The notes under the pieces: generated by a model
Seen by the model: only the letters and a program-made list of their open reading frames with translations
What the model was told of the DNA's origin: nothing
Database searches by the model: none
Translations under genes and position numbers: made by a program
Assembly: GCA_029939595.1 (NCBI GenBank)
Contig: JAOZSQ010000001.1
Coordinates: forward strand, 362,930 to 426,929
Source of the DNA: EX4572-165 sp002254885
Lineage (GTDB): Archaea; Thermoplasmatota; E2; DHVEG-1
Length of the DNA stretch: 64,000 bases
Direction of reading: 5' to 3'
Shown here: positions 36,801 to 46,177 of the stretch, in pieces
How the letters are laid out: each line of letters starts with the position of its first letter
How positions within the stretch are numbered: the stretch's first letter is position 1

Positions 36801-37377
36801 TACTAATTTAAAAACTACTGTGCCAATGGTAACTCCTATATTACAAGAAATTAGTTTTCATAGTATATTAAAAACGATGAATTTTTCAAATACTGTTTTA
36901 TTTTCAAGTATACACAATTATATATTGATAGGAAGAAGTAAACCTTTTGGTATATTAGAACTTATGTTAACAACGAAAGCATCAAATTCTGTAGGCATTC
37001 AATTGGAATACTCAACAGGAAATAATACTTGGAAACCTCTGACATTTAGCGACCAAACAAGCGAGTTAAAAACATCTGGAAAACTATCTTTTTCACCTCC
37101 TTCTGATTGGGTTGCTATTACTGAAATTGATGGACAAACAATACCTAGCCATTATTATATCAAAATGAATAGAACTTTAGATATTTCAATATATCCTGTA
37201 ACTGAGGATATGAAGATATATGAAACTTCCACAAGAGGTGAGATGTTAATTCGTGGAGATGGAACCATTAAACCAGCACAATTGGAAAATAGCGAGGCAG
37301 TTAATAACTCAATTTATTACAATGGAACTAATCTGGTTTTTAAAGATCCCACAGGAGTCATTAAAACAATAGTATAG
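33820..37377 (+). CDS. long tail fibre protein with LamG-like domain
   Basis: 1185 aa. The N-terminal region (about 45-95) has DDTWSIGSSTKKLAELHI...TIYLGDGTQ, a repeat typical of phage fibre shafts. A concanavalin/LamG-like domain lies at about 694-897 (GYWKFNNNLIDSSGN, TITLWFYPN, NNWHQLVITYN, DEMSIWKRELSHSEI). Further beta-rich segments run to the C-terminus, which resembles fibre tip sequences. It would form a trimeric fibre binding host surface glycans. Followed 7 bp later by a collar-domain gene. Confidence 0.85.
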   Translation: MKIYSNQFEVITEVDDTKEGLENVNFSDITKRFISLETQVSNMFIKSNNDISFKGNMVPDADDTWSIGSSTKKLAELHISANTIYLGDGTQFKGHSVTITGEPNPTSMTEQPILTASRLIAKPWKYNPGSGEVKVRPSIEFEGTDGNRYPISFNTDDNSFSFDAKGNYGEGWIVARKLTLEDSGQTALSVRGHAEFEDNVKIRETLKVYGNTTLGDDSSNTITVRGILDITTPILFKTGATLGDGNDTIAVNAGTQNNFTVLAKNFELDGEGIAKVSNIEIAGKSIYEIAGKASVISDTDGDTQITTQSCFSETWQPNYPYELKNIVKPTVSNGHYYKPIAITGDGRSGSTEPVWPTEVGSKVIDNQVEFQEYDEDITRFLASGKEVARIHPNGSFDFDTIMVHGLSYCNSSVICTPGAKGGGFYQVDRKHLGAEKTAPVSTGNFDVTGGLYDKLFTSTTNMFSSTDVGNVIFIIDGFLKGAAAQIMRVIDEKNVIIYNPLWTEDMLNVAFSVVPAPSFAVQDGGAVTSVLGKDGRFFIQDLQQEWRKAFHIHNRAANGNITAAYIETEVESFDRVSSLNVDYRIGQGTNPRFLSVIKTHIDDADNNTNQVNVMEVSANKSQSNKTVLHIEPGFDNVVKVRGEIAETPEKAYQHDSNYYKFAPSLESQYNVADWQKVSMKDSILKLTGFNFADIKGYWKFNNNLIDSSGNNHNGSGSPSYVTGKLNQAIDMSDTISLGNHSDLDLSNTSFTITLWFYPNKMANKMMFHKALTSSPWNGFVVRGSYWEGDIEFICYWDGGDETISISDAPSNNNWHQLVITYNGSTVKMYLDSSLKTSENVTLGNFSNTRNFTLGGELDGWNGNQFDGYMDEMSIWKRELSHSEIIYLYNNGSGYEIEPNQTESQTVTNKTGIDLADWTGINEVKTLTTNPSGTSIKFLFSVDGGTVWNKWSGSAWNSAAIGDIETQGNTSTEITQLTSANWLSLTTGKSSLHWATNLKTTVPMVTPILQEISFHSILKTMNFSNTVLFSSIHNYILIGRSKPFGILELMLTTKASNSVGIQLEYSTGNNTWKPLTFSDQTSELKTSGKLSFSPPSDWVAITEIDGQTIPSHYYIKMNRTLDISIYPVTEDMKIYETSTRGEMLIRGDGTIKPAQLENSEAVNNSIYYNGTNLVFKDPTGVIKTIV

Positions 37378-37384
37378 GAGAATT

Positions 37385-37918
37385 ATGTTAGAATTTAAAA
37401 AAGATGGAATTTCATCAGATAAACCATTTGAGAATTTGCCGGTTGGTACTATTCTTATGTTTGATGGTGAGAATTGGGAAGATAATATTACATTGCCAGG
37501 ATGGTTTCTATGTAATGGAAATAATGGTACACCAAATTTGATTGATAAATTTGTAAGAGTGGGCAATACCAGTGGTAATGAAGGTGGAAAAAAGATTGTT
37601 ACATTAGCAGAAGCGAATATGCCTAGTCATTATCACAACGTAAGTAAAGTAACTATGAATACAGGCAATCAAAATGCTAATCACACTCATGGATATAATC
37701 TTTATCATGGTGTTCATTATACTTCTACTTCATGGAAAACAGGTTGTACGGCTACTGGTGCGGGTTCGGCTGGTACAACAGTTACAGGTAATCAACAGGC
37801 GAATCATGGTCACTCTGTTACCTTTCCATCAAAAGATACTAATTCCAAAGGTTCTGGAACGGGATTTGATATAACACCTGAATATTACAGTTTAATTTTT
37901 ATTAAAAAAACACAGTGA
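37385..37918 (+). CDS. phage tail-collar-domain protein (copy 1)
   Basis: 177 aa. Tail collar pattern: PVGTILMFDG, LPGWFLCNGNNGTPNLIDKFVRV, EANMPSHYHNV, and the end ITPEYYSLIFIKK. His-rich metal-binding positions are probable. The first residues MLEFKKDGI recur in the two other collar proteins (38633, 58898) and, changed to MLEITKDKI, in the LamG fibre at 54843, suggesting a shared docking end. Nearly identical over much of its length to 38633. Confidence 0.88.
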   Translation: MLEFKKDGISSDKPFENLPVGTILMFDGENWEDNITLPGWFLCNGNNGTPNLIDKFVRVGNTSGNEGGKKIVTLAEANMPSHYHNVSKVTMNTGNQNANHTHGYNLYHGVHYTSTSWKTGCTATGAGSAGTTVTGNQQANHGHSVTFPSKDTNSKGSGTGFDITPEYYSLIFIKKTQ

Positions 37919-37926
37919 GAATACTT

Positions 37927-38631
37927 ATGAAATATTTACTTTTTTTATTTTTGTTAATACCCACATTTCTTTATGCCCAATTTCTGACAGTGGTTACAGA
38001 AAATTGGAAACCATATAATTATGAAGAAAATGGGGTAGCAAAAGGAATATCAACAGTTGTGGTTGAAAAGATTTTAAAACACGCAAAAATCAAATATAAA
38101 CTTCGTGTGTTGCCTTGGGCAAGGGCATATATGATGGCACAATCAAAAAAGGATTGTTTGATATATACTATTATACGCATATCTCCTAGAGAAACCCTGT
38201 TTAAATGGGTCCGCCCATTGGGTAAAGGTGGAGTTACATCGTTATATAGACTTAAAAAGAATACTTCAATAAGTTTTAATACATTAGAAAAAGCTAAAAT
38301 ATATTCTATTGTGGCTAATATGTCTTCTATGGATCATCTATGGCTTGAATTTAACAACTTTCCAAATATACATATGTCTGTTAAACCAAGGCATTCTATT
38401 AGGATGTTGTTTGCTAAAAGAGTGGATTTACTTCCATTCAATGATGCCGTTATAAAAGACGAATTTGAAAGTGCGGGATACGATTTAAATAAGGTGACTA
38501 AAATAATGCCTCTTTTTCGTACACCACCTTATTTTGCTTTATCTTTATTCACTTCTGATTATATTTTGCTCAAATTAAGAGATTCATATGATGAGTTGAT
38601 CAAATCAAAACAAATTTCACTGGTAGATTAA
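37927..38631 (+). CDS. secreted solute-binding protein (SBP_bac_3-like)
   Basis: 234 aa from the ATG at 37927 (a GTG at 37915 overlapping the collar stop is possible). Signal peptide MKYLLFLFLLIPTFLYA. The mature part follows the extracellular solute-binding family 3 fold: TENWKPYNYEENGVAKGIST, PWARAY, RISPRETLFKWV, and a C-terminal hinge region. Such proteins bind amino acids or other small ligands in the periplasm. It sits between two near-identical collar genes, an unusual place, as if inserted in a duplicated collar gene. Confidence 0.8.
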   Translation: MKYLLFLFLLIPTFLYAQFLTVVTENWKPYNYEENGVAKGISTVVVEKILKHAKIKYKLRVLPWARAYMMAQSKKDCLIYTIIRISPRETLFKWVRPLGKGGVTSLYRLKKNTSISFNTLEKAKIYSIVANMSSMDHLWLEFNNFPNIHMSVKPRHSIRMLFAKRVDLLPFNDAVIKDEFESAGYDLNKVTKIMPLFRTPPYFALSLFTSDYILLKLRDSYDELIKSKQISLVD

Positions 38632-38632
38632 A

Positions 38633-39163
38633 ATGTTAGAATTTAAAAAAGATGGGATTATATCAAACAAACCGTTTGAGAATCTACCGATTGGCACTAT
38701 CCTGATGTATGATGGTGAAAGTTGGGAAAATGATGTTACATTGCCAGGATGGTTTATGTGTGATGGTTCAAACCAAACACCGGATCTTAGAAAGAGATTC
38801 GTTACAATGGATGAAGAAGAAAAAACTGGTGGGAAAAAGATTATTACATTGGCGGAAGCGAATATGCCTAGTCATTATCATAACGTAAGTAAAGTAACTA
38901 TGAATACGGGTAATCAAAATGCAAATCACGCTCATGCAGTTAATCTTTATCATGGTGTTCATTATCTTTCTTCTTCATGGAAAACAGGTTGCACCCAGAC
39001 TGTTGCGGGTTCGGCTGGTACAGCAGTTACAAGTAATCAACAGACGAATCATGGTCACTCTGTTACCTTTCCATCAAAAAATACTAACTCAAAAGGTTCT
39101 GGAACGGGATTTGATATAACACCTGAATATTACAGTTTGATTTTCATTAAAAAGATAATTTAG
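38633..39163 (+). CDS. phage tail-collar-domain protein (copy 2)
   Basis: 176 aa, paralogue of 37385. The C-terminal two thirds are almost unchanged (EANMPSHYHNVSKVTMNTG, FPSKNTNSKGSGTGFDIT), while residues about 40-65 differ. The pair flanks the solute-binding-protein gene, so this is a direct duplication with divergence near the tip segment. Begins one base after the binding-protein stop. Confidence 0.88.
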   Translation: MLEFKKDGIISNKPFENLPIGTILMYDGESWENDVTLPGWFMCDGSNQTPDLRKRFVTMDEEEKTGGKKIITLAEANMPSHYHNVSKVTMNTGNQNANHAHAVNLYHGVHYLSSSWKTGCTQTVAGSAGTAVTSNQQTNHGHSVTFPSKNTNSKGSGTGFDITPEYYSLIFIKKII

Positions 39164-39171
39164 AGGAAATT

Positions 39172-39623
39172 ATGGAAAAACATGATGTTATACGTACAAC
39201 AGACAAATCAGGAGGTGGCGGAGGAGGCACAATCGGAGAGATTGTTGTTTGGCCACTTCCTACTATACCAATAAACTTTTTAAAATGGGATGGCTAAACC
39301 GAGCGGAGTATGGTTCCGATGATACCTGTCAATATTTAAAGGATAGTTCGGGGGTGGTTCATATTAAGGGAATGGTCAAACATCCATTTACAGCGGCGAA
39401 TCCTATATTCACGTTGCCAGCGGGGTATTACAGACCTGGAAAGCAAGTTAATAAACCGATACAAACGAGTTCTGGTCATGGTTTGCTTTATATACAACAG
39501 AATGGGAATGTAGTAGTAGGCGTTGGGGGTTGTGCGTATGTTGCTTTGGATGTCAATTTTTATGTGGGATTTAAAAAAAAAAGGATGATTTATGGAAGAA
39601 ACATTAGTTACCTTATCAGTTAG
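39172..39623 (+). CDS. fibre-tip protein made by probable -1 frameshift at T TTA AAA
   Basis: From the ATG at 39172 (AGGAAATT before it) frame 0 reads MEKHDVIRTTDK, a Gly linker, and stops at 39297 after 41 codons. Frame -1 continues as MGWLNRAEYGSDDT...GVVHIKGMVKHPF...LPAGYYRPG, typical of fibre-tip domains. The frames join at T TTA AAA (39279-39285), in phase as a canonical -1 slippery site. The joined product is about 150 aa. Alternative: an extra base in the T5 or A4 run. An A10 run near the end (39573-39582) could also vary. Confidence 0.55.
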
Positions 39624-39846
39624 AGATGCCATAGATTGTGGTATTTGGGAAAATGTTTGTAAACTCAAAAATTGGGAAATAGATCAGTATTCATTAGATC
39701 ATGTCATAACGATGACTGAACGGGATTGCATGGAGTATGAATGGCTTTTGGTTATGGAAGTGGAAGAGGGCATGGAAGAAGAAGATGAACCAGAATATAT
39801 ATACTTGGAGGATGATGAAGATGATGACTTATTCCCAAAAGATTAG
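39592..39846 (+). CDS. hypothetical acidic protein
   Basis: 84 aa, ending in a very acidic tail (about residues 56-84, Glu/Asp runs). It overlaps the end of the fibre-tip frame by 32 bp. The site AGGATGATTT precedes the ATG. Possibly a fibre chaperone or DNA mimic by charge; no evidence either way. Confidence 0.5.
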   Translation: MEETLVTLSVRDAIDCGIWENVCKLKNWEIDQYSLDHVITMTERDCMEYEWLLVMEVEEGMEEEDEPEYIYLEDDEDDDLFPKD

Positions 39847-39949
39847 AGAAGAATTAAGAAAAGAATTAGAAAAATCAGATTCAAGAGCACTACTGATTTG
39901 GTTTATTTCTACTCTTATATTAATCTTTTTGTATTATATCTTACAGTGA
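39821..39949 (+). CDS. small single-pass membrane protein
   Basis: About 42 aa: charged helix KIREELRKELEK followed by one hydrophobic segment (ALLIWFISTLILIFLYYIL). GGAGGATGATGAAG provides the ribosome site; the exact ATG among several is uncertain. Could be a small holin-like or unknown membrane protein; too little to decide. Confidence 0.45.
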   Translation: MMTYSQKIREELRKELEKSDSRALLIWFISTLILIFLYYILQ

Positions 39950-39958
39950 AAGAAAATG

Positions 39959-39966
39959 TATAAATA
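39959..39966 (+). promoter_or_regulatory. late-promoter-like box TATAAATA
   Basis: Exact T4-type late box 27 bp before the ATG of the 1349-aa fibre gene, in a 43-bp gap. One of the best placed of these boxes. Confidence 0.5.
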
Positions 39967-39992
39967 ATACAAACCATACTAACGGGATTATT

Positions 39993-42900
39993 ATGATAAA
40001 CCAACACAAGATTATTAAATCAAATGATATATCAGATTTAGGAGAAATTGTTGCAACCACTGAAGAGGTGGCTGATTTAACTGGAAAGGTAACAACTCTT
40101 GAAAATGATGTTAATACTATTAAAACAGAGGGAGCCGGTGGTTCAGAATTAGCCGCTCTTGCAGAGAAAGTAACAAATTTGGAAACCGGTGGAGCAATCG
40201 CTGGCAAATCAATTTCATATAAATATATTATCGGATCAGCCGAGGAAAAGGCAACAGGGAAAGCGGATTGTTTAATTAACAACTTAAAACCAACACCAAC
40301 TGCGGTTCCAAAAGCTCTTACTTTAAAACAGGTCCCCTATATTGGTGACTATTCATCGGTTGCTTTTTTTAAAGGGACATATTTCATTACAACAGGAAGT
40401 TTAACCATTCCAGGAAAGGTTATTCTTACTAATTCAGTATATGCAACAAATACCAAGGAATATGTCTTAGGAAACGGATACGTCACGCTTGATGAAATTA
40501 ATGGAAAGTTATTTGCGAGTCTCCTGACTACTACGAGTTTTTCTTTATATCTTTATAAAGAAGATACTGACGAATTTGTAAAGGTCTTTGATAAAACAGG
40601 TTTTACAATAGGTCAAGAGCAAATGCAAATATTTTTGTTTTCTAAAATTGTCTATCATCTTGGAAAATATATTTACCTTTGGCCGATTATTACAGATAAA
40701 AATATAATTACTTCTGCTGATGGAGAAACGTGGACAGAAAATACGTTTATTTTGGATGCCGCTAATCCAGAACGATGGAGCATACTAGCTTATGATACAT
40801 TGGGCGATTATCTTGTTTATTCTGGTGTATTTGGGGCAATGGTAAGTAAAGATCTGGTTAATTGGCAGGTTATTGATGACGCTAGTTATTATCTCAGCGT
40901 TTGTGAATTTGAAGGAACTATTTACATTTTTGCAGGGTTTGCAGATTCATACAAATCAACCAATGGAGTAGATTGGGTTAAATTTAAAAGAGAAGATGTT
41001 ACTCCTGGTTATCCACGAAAATATGGAAGTGCTTATATTGTGCCCCTTCTTGATTTTCAAAATGGCAAAATAGAATTTGCATTCGGAACTACACCATTTA
41101 ATGCACAATTATGCAACATAACGCCAACCTTTGAAGAATCATTGGGTGGAGACGCAAATAGTCATGTAATGATTTCTTCTGTTGTTAGACCACTAGATAA
41201 TAAATTCTATTTTCCAACAATGGGTAAAGGTTTCTTCCTTTTATCAAATGAAAATTTGGTGAACGAGCTTGGTGTTGGTGATCTTGAATTTAAGGAAAAA
41301 GATACTGCGTTGATAAAAGATGGTACTCATGTTCTTTCTGGTTCCTTTATTATTCCAGATGGAACAGTTGTAAGATCACACTCACCATCGGCTGTTATAG
41401 ATAACAGTATGTTTTCAATAGGAATTACAGGAGGGCATTCCGATGTTGATATTTATTGTACCAATATAGATAACATTGGGGCTGATTTTGAAAATCAAAT
41501 TAGTTCAAGAATTTTTATTAATGGTGCAGAACGCTATTCTGTTGGTAGAACCCAAAAGGATTCATATAAAACAGAAAGAGAATTGCATGAATCCGAAGAG
41601 ATGACTCCATTTGTTATAAAAACCAAAACCGAATATGAAAGATGGACTAACATTGGAAATCCATTAAGTCAAAATATTACCAGTTCTTTTATTAACAGAA
41701 GTCAGGATATGATGTATGTATTCAGTCATATATCAGGAGAATACGCATATTGTGGCAAAGATTGTAATTTTACAAAAGTTACATTTCCACATGCATTAAC
41801 TGGAACTCGGAATATGGTTGGTTTAGAAATTGGTTCTAGTAAAAATATTAATGTGTTTTTTAATGTAGATAAAGATATATATAGGTCAGAGAATGGTGGT
41901 GCATGGGCAAAGGTTGGAACAACAACAAATTCTATCGCTAAGTTGGGTGCAATAGATTCGGTTACAGGTGGAAGATTTTTAGCATACTGTGAAATCAATG
42001 ATAAACTTTTAGATGATAACGGGTTAGAATTTGATTTTCCTGTAGATGTAAACACAAAATCAGGTGAAAAGTATAATTTTGTTGGTGTTGGTGATTGGTG
42101 GTTTTTTTATTTTGATTGTAAACTTTGGAGATCTCACTATGCAAACACATGGGAAGAAGTTCAAGTAACAGATGAAAATGGTAAAAATCCAATAATGTTT
42201 GATGTTTTTTTAAAAAACAATTTAAATTTCTATGATTGGGAAGATATTGATAATGTATTAGCGGTTCCCAATACATCTTATTTAATTGCTCAAACCAATT
42301 CTGGTAAAAACGTAGTGCTTCGGAATGAAGAAGGACATGTTGTTTTCATTCAATATTACCGAGGAAATTTAGTTGGTTTGAGCTATTGTGCAGAATTATA
42401 TCAGATTTCACGAAATAGTATTTGGTATACTAACCCTAGTGTTATGTTTTCTGATGGAAGAATATTAAAATTGGATATTAATGTTGACGGAAGTTGGTTC
42501 ACATCTTGGCCACTCTTAACAGGAATGCCAATAACTTTAACTGGTGATGATTATAATGGCGGTTTATATCATTTGGCAAGAGGTATATTTATGCGAGTAT
42601 GCTCATCTGGTATACATAAATATGATTGGTCTTCAGAAGTGGAATTTACCAATGAGGATCTTGAACGAAAAAGGTTAGTGAGTAATTTGGTGGATATGCC
42701 AGCTATTCCTGAGACAACATTATACTTCAAAGGAAGGGCTGATAATAATCCAACATATTTCTTTTGTTCAGAAAATGTTCATTATATTTTCAATATGGAA
42801 TCATCCAATAATATATTCATTTATATTCATGGAAAAAATAATAGATTAACTTTAAATAAGGAACATACCAATGATGTAGCTGAAAATCCATGTGAATATG

Positions 42901-44042
42901 TTATAAATGAAACCAGAGATGGCAACTATCAATCCAATACTGTTTATACTCAAGGAAATAAATTACTACATTATAATCCATTGAATTGTTCTTACTCGTA
43001 TTTGTTGGATGAGAATAACGTGAAAAAGAATGAATTGGCTCTAGGATTAGAAACAAGAGCACCAGTTGTTCATACTCATCCATATTTAACCCCTGAACCC
43101 TTCATTGATCGTCCAGAATTAAAAGAAGATTTATACAAAAATTGGGAAATAATAAACGAATCCATGACACATTATATATGGGAATTCGCAAATCTAGGTG
43201 CCGGTGTTATATTAGCTGGAACTGACAATGGGTGTCTCCGAAGTGTTGATTATGGTTTAACCTGGAGCTACATCCAAAATTCAAGTGAAACTACCGCATT
43301 AGCGAATTGTGGTAACGGAATCGTGTTGGGTTGTTTAGCAAATCAAATTAAGAGAAGTACAGACTATGGTGCTACATGGTCATCGCTTACACCGAATATA
43401 TATAGTAATTTTCGTGCGATAGAATATTGTGGAAATGGCGTGTTGGTTGCGGGTAAATCGTCTAATAGTGCTAATTCATGTTTTATAAGAAGTACCGATT
43501 TTGGAAAGACGTGGGCACAGGTTTCAGGACCATCTGGATCAACAGGTAGATCAATATGGGCTATTAATTATATAGGTAATAATATTATTGTTGCCGAATT
43601 GAATGATGCTATATGGAAAAGTGTAGATAAAGGAGTTAATTGGGTGAACCAAGTTTCTACATATGGATTTGGAGTATTACATTCACTATATTTAGGTAAC
43701 GGAATAATACTTCAAGGTGGTAGAATTGGTGATAGAGCAACAATAAAAAAATCAATCAATAAGGGTGATGCATGGGATCAGGCTTTTATTGCCCCTGCGG
43801 GTAGTGGTTTTGTAATGGTTCGTGGAATGGTGTTTGATAGACAACATGGAATAGTTCTTTGTTCACCACAAACAGGTGGAGGTGATGAAGAATTAAGTTT
43901 GTTGAAAAGTGATGATTTGGGTCAAGCATGGAGTGATGTGTTTTTTGCTCCGGCTGGAACAAAATTTTCTGAATTAGTTTATTTAAGCGAAGGAAAAATA
44001 CTATTAGGAAGTGATAAAGGACTTTATTCTAGTATAATATAA
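39993..44042 (+). CDS. large fibre protein with Asp-box (sialidase-like) repeats
   Basis: 1349 aa. N-terminus HKIIKSNDI matches the docking motif of several fibre proteins here. A short coiled coil follows (about 15-70). Asp-boxes SxDxGxTW occur from about residue 1080 on (SVDYGLTW, STDYGATW, STDFGKTW, SVDKGVNW, SDDLGQAW) and degenerate ones near 240 and 320 (SADGETW, STNGVDW), indicating two beta-propeller regions. Catalytic sialidase residues are not identifiable, so glycan binding is more likely than cleavage. Confidence 0.8.
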   Translation: MINQHKIIKSNDISDLGEIVATTEEVADLTGKVTTLENDVNTIKTEGAGGSELAALAEKVTNLETGGAIAGKSISYKYIIGSAEEKATGKADCLINNLKPTPTAVPKALTLKQVPYIGDYSSVAFFKGTYFITTGSLTIPGKVILTNSVYATNTKEYVLGNGYVTLDEINGKLFASLLTTTSFSLYLYKEDTDEFVKVFDKTGFTIGQEQMQIFLFSKIVYHLGKYIYLWPIITDKNIITSADGETWTENTFILDAANPERWSILAYDTLGDYLVYSGVFGAMVSKDLVNWQVIDDASYYLSVCEFEGTIYIFAGFADSYKSTNGVDWVKFKREDVTPGYPRKYGSAYIVPLLDFQNGKIEFAFGTTPFNAQLCNITPTFEESLGGDANSHVMISSVVRPLDNKFYFPTMGKGFFLLSNENLVNELGVGDLEFKEKDTALIKDGTHVLSGSFIIPDGTVVRSHSPSAVIDNSMFSIGITGGHSDVDIYCTNIDNIGADFENQISSRIFINGAERYSVGRTQKDSYKTERELHESEEMTPFVIKTKTEYERWTNIGNPLSQNITSSFINRSQDMMYVFSHISGEYAYCGKDCNFTKVTFPHALTGTRNMVGLEIGSSKNINVFFNVDKDIYRSENGGAWAKVGTTTNSIAKLGAIDSVTGGRFLAYCEINDKLLDDNGLEFDFPVDVNTKSGEKYNFVGVGDWWFFYFDCKLWRSHYANTWEEVQVTDENGKNPIMFDVFLKNNLNFYDWEDIDNVLAVPNTSYLIAQTNSGKNVVLRNEEGHVVFIQYYRGNLVGLSYCAELYQISRNSIWYTNPSVMFSDGRILKLDINVDGSWFTSWPLLTGMPITLTGDDYNGGLYHLARGIFMRVCSSGIHKYDWSSEVEFTNEDLERKRLVSNLVDMPAIPETTLYFKGRADNNPTYFFCSENVHYIFNMESSNNIFIYIHGKNNRLTLNKEHTNDVAENPCEYVINETRDGNYQSNTVYTQGNKLLHYNPLNCSYSYLLDENNVKKNELALGLETRAPVVHTHPYLTPEPFIDRPELKEDLYKNWEIINESMTHYIWEFANLGAGVILAGTDNGCLRSVDYGLTWSYIQNSSETTALANCGNGIVLGCLANQIKRSTDYGATWSSLTPNIYSNFRAIEYCGNGVLVAGKSSNSANSCFIRSTDFGKTWAQVSGPSGSTGRSIWAINYIGNNIIVAELNDAIWKSVDKGVNWVNQVSTYGFGVLHSLYLGNGIILQGGRIGDRATIKKSINKGDAWDQAFIAPAGSGFVMVRGMVFDRQHGIVLCSPQTGGGDEELSLLKSDDLGQAWSDVFFAPAGTKFSELVYLSEGKILLGSDKGLYSSII

Positions 44043-44068
44043 ATGTCAATTTAATTTAAGAGGATATT

Positions 44069-45520
44069 ATGGCAGATAAATACAATGTTATCAAAGCATC
44101 TGACATGGGTGCAGGAGGGGGCGGTGGTTCTCCAATAAAAACCATTGCTTTAAATTCAAGCATGATAGAACAGGCTGAATTAACAATAAATGAATTAAAA
44201 GTATTAAGAATTAAAACCGGTGATGGCATCACATATGATAAAGATGAATCTAGTGATACTCTTACATTGGGTCTTGGAAGTGGATTCAAAACCATTAATA
44301 CCTCACACGGCGATACATTAGTAGCCATCGCAGAAGATGAGTATACTTTAGAAGGTGGAACCGGTATTAGAGTAACTGGATATCCAACAGGGTCCGATAC
44401 ACTTCCAGGCAAGAAATCAATCAGAATTGAAGCGATTTCTGGAACCACAGAAGAAACTAAATCCACAACTGATGTACCAGCAGGATTGATTCTTCTATCT
44501 CCAACTACCTTAACCAGTGCGGATGAAGGAACAAAAGTGTTTGGTTCAGCTAAATTTTCAACTGAAACCAGTTTTGCCAATGTGTTTGGTTCAGAAGGTA
44601 TGTGGCAATTGAAAAAACCAACCAATCCCGATCTGAACGGATGGGTTGCATTGAAGATGGATAGCATTTCAACTATTCATAGATACGCTTTTACAGCCAG
44701 TATGGATGGAGCCAATGGCCGACCTTCTAGTTGGGTTATGGAAGTTTCAATGGATTCGTCAAATGGATCTGATGGTATTTGGGAAATGATAGACCAAGTA
44801 ACAGAAGATGTGACAATTGGCGCAGGAAGAAGTGTCAATGTAGAAATCAAAAATATGAAGGCTTGCCTTTGGGTAAGATTTAGAATCACCGGTATTGATG
44901 ATCCAGGTAGTATGGATGATGTGGCAATTCAGATGTTGTCTATTTGGGGTAAAGAAGAGGCTAAACAAGTTCAATTGATATCTCCAACCAACGCACAGTT
45001 ATCTGATGGTGGTGTAAGTATTTTTGCTTCAGCACAAGAATCTGAAAGTAATTCTTATATTAATCCTTTTAGCTCTCAAGGAAGTGGTCAATGGTTGATA
45101 GGAGAGAATATATCATCAGGTTGGGTTGCTCTAAAATTAAGTCAAGTAGTCAAGCTTCATAGATACGAAATTGCATCTGCTGCTACTCCATATGGTTCTC
45201 CGACAGCTTGGGTTGTTGAAGTTTCCAGTGATACAAACGATGGAACTGATGGAACTTGGAAATTATTGGATAGTGTGTCTGATGCTGATATTCAAGGAAA
45301 ATCATTAACAAGATATATTCCGAACACAAGTCTTGAATCAGGGACATGGTTGAGATTGAGAATAACATCAGGTAATTTGATTGCTGGTTATGTAACTGTT
45401 TCTAATCTTTCATATTATGGAATTGATGAGGGCGCACCATTTACTGATAGTCCTGCTTCAGTTGAACAAGAAATTGCCAAACTAAAATTAGATATCCTTC
45501 AACTTAAAAGTAAACACTAA
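44069..45520 (+). CDS. fibre protein with two discoidin-like domains
   Basis: 483 aa. N-terminal YNVIKASDM docking motif, Gly linker, beta-rich shaft (about 25-145), then two copies of the discoidin-like domain (about 150-298 and 305-455), each beginning L(L/I)SPT and ending with SxxxxWG or YYG (LSIWGKE, LSYYGID). Features such as HRYAFTASMDGANGRPSSWVMEVS match the 15 small proteins that follow, so this is the two-domain member and possible source of the family. The C-terminal helix ends LKSKH. Confidence 0.75.
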   Translation: MADKYNVIKASDMGAGGGGGSPIKTIALNSSMIEQAELTINELKVLRIKTGDGITYDKDESSDTLTLGLGSGFKTINTSHGDTLVAIAEDEYTLEGGTGIRVTGYPTGSDTLPGKKSIRIEAISGTTEETKSTTDVPAGLILLSPTTLTSADEGTKVFGSAKFSTETSFANVFGSEGMWQLKKPTNPDLNGWVALKMDSISTIHRYAFTASMDGANGRPSSWVMEVSMDSSNGSDGIWEMIDQVTEDVTIGAGRSVNVEIKNMKACLWVRFRITGIDDPGSMDDVAIQMLSIWGKEEAKQVQLISPTNAQLSDGGVSIFASAQESESNSYINPFSSQGSGQWLIGENISSGWVALKLSQVVKLHRYEIASAATPYGSPTAWVVEVSSDTNDGTDGTWKLLDSVSDADIQGKSLTRYIPNTSLESGTWLRLRITSGNLIAGYVTVSNLSYYGIDEGAPFTDSPASVEQEIAKLKLDILQLKSKH

Positions 45521-45529
45521 GGATAATTT

Positions 45530-46177
45530 ATGGATTTAACACAAGAAAATATAAAGACCCAAGCCGGTTTGTTATTGGATAAAATATCTGCTAATATAGG
45601 TACGAATGAAAGCGAGAAGCTATATTATCAAACTCTCGCTCTTAAAGAATTGAATTTACTACAGAGTGGACAGGCGGGATTGCCAGGAGAAGGGTTGTTG
45701 AAACTTCTCAGTCCTGTACACGGAACAGCAAAATCAACCGATTCAACTATAAAAGGAAGTCAGTATACAACTCATCATCCTTCTTTGTTATGGAATGATA
45801 GCAATGAACACGGCTGGTATTGTAATGGGGTGGTTCCTAGATGGTGTGTATTGAAATTACAAAAGGTTTCAACACTTCACAGATATACTATCATCAACGG
45901 TCCTCACAATTCTGTAGGAAGACCTTCAGCATGGGAGATACAGGTATCACTGGATGAAAGTTATAGTGAATCAGGTATGAGTTGGCAATTATTAGATGAA
46001 CAAACTGTTACTAATCCGGCTATACAAACTACTTATTCGTTTGATATCAAACCTGAAAAACTGAATCATACTTGTTGGTGGATAAAAATAATAATAAAAG
46101 CTTGGTATGATCCTAGTGGTGGAGGTAATGATGCTGCTTTGAGAAGTATTGAATATTGGGGTAAGGAGGTAGCATAA
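45530..46177 (+). CDS. discoidin-like adhesin paralogue 1
   Basis: 215 aa. N-terminal helix (about 1-50) with NESEKLYYQTLALKEL, Pro/Gly linker, then a discoidin-like beta domain from LLSPVHG to YWGKEVA. The domain has the family core HRYTI...GRPSAWEIQVS...W.LLDEQ and a terminal strand with RSIEYWG. No signal peptide. Probably a fibre-tip or accessory adhesin. The stop overlaps the next start by one base. Confidence 0.7.
   Translation: MDLTQENIKTQAGLLLDKISANIGTNESEKLYYQTLALKELNLLQSGQAGLPGEGLLKLLSPVHGTAKSTDSTIKGSQYTTHHPSLLWNDSNEHGWYCNGVVPRWCVLKLQKVSTLHRYTIINGPHNSVGRPSAWEIQVSLDESYSESGMSWQLLDEQTVTNPAIQTTYSFDIKPEKLNHTCWWIKIIIKAWYDPSGGGNDAALRSIEYWGKEVA

Noticed and set aside
39993..44042. Active sialidase
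   Set aside because: Asp-boxes are clear, but the Arg triad and nucleophilic Tyr could not be located, so only a propeller-type binding role is supported.
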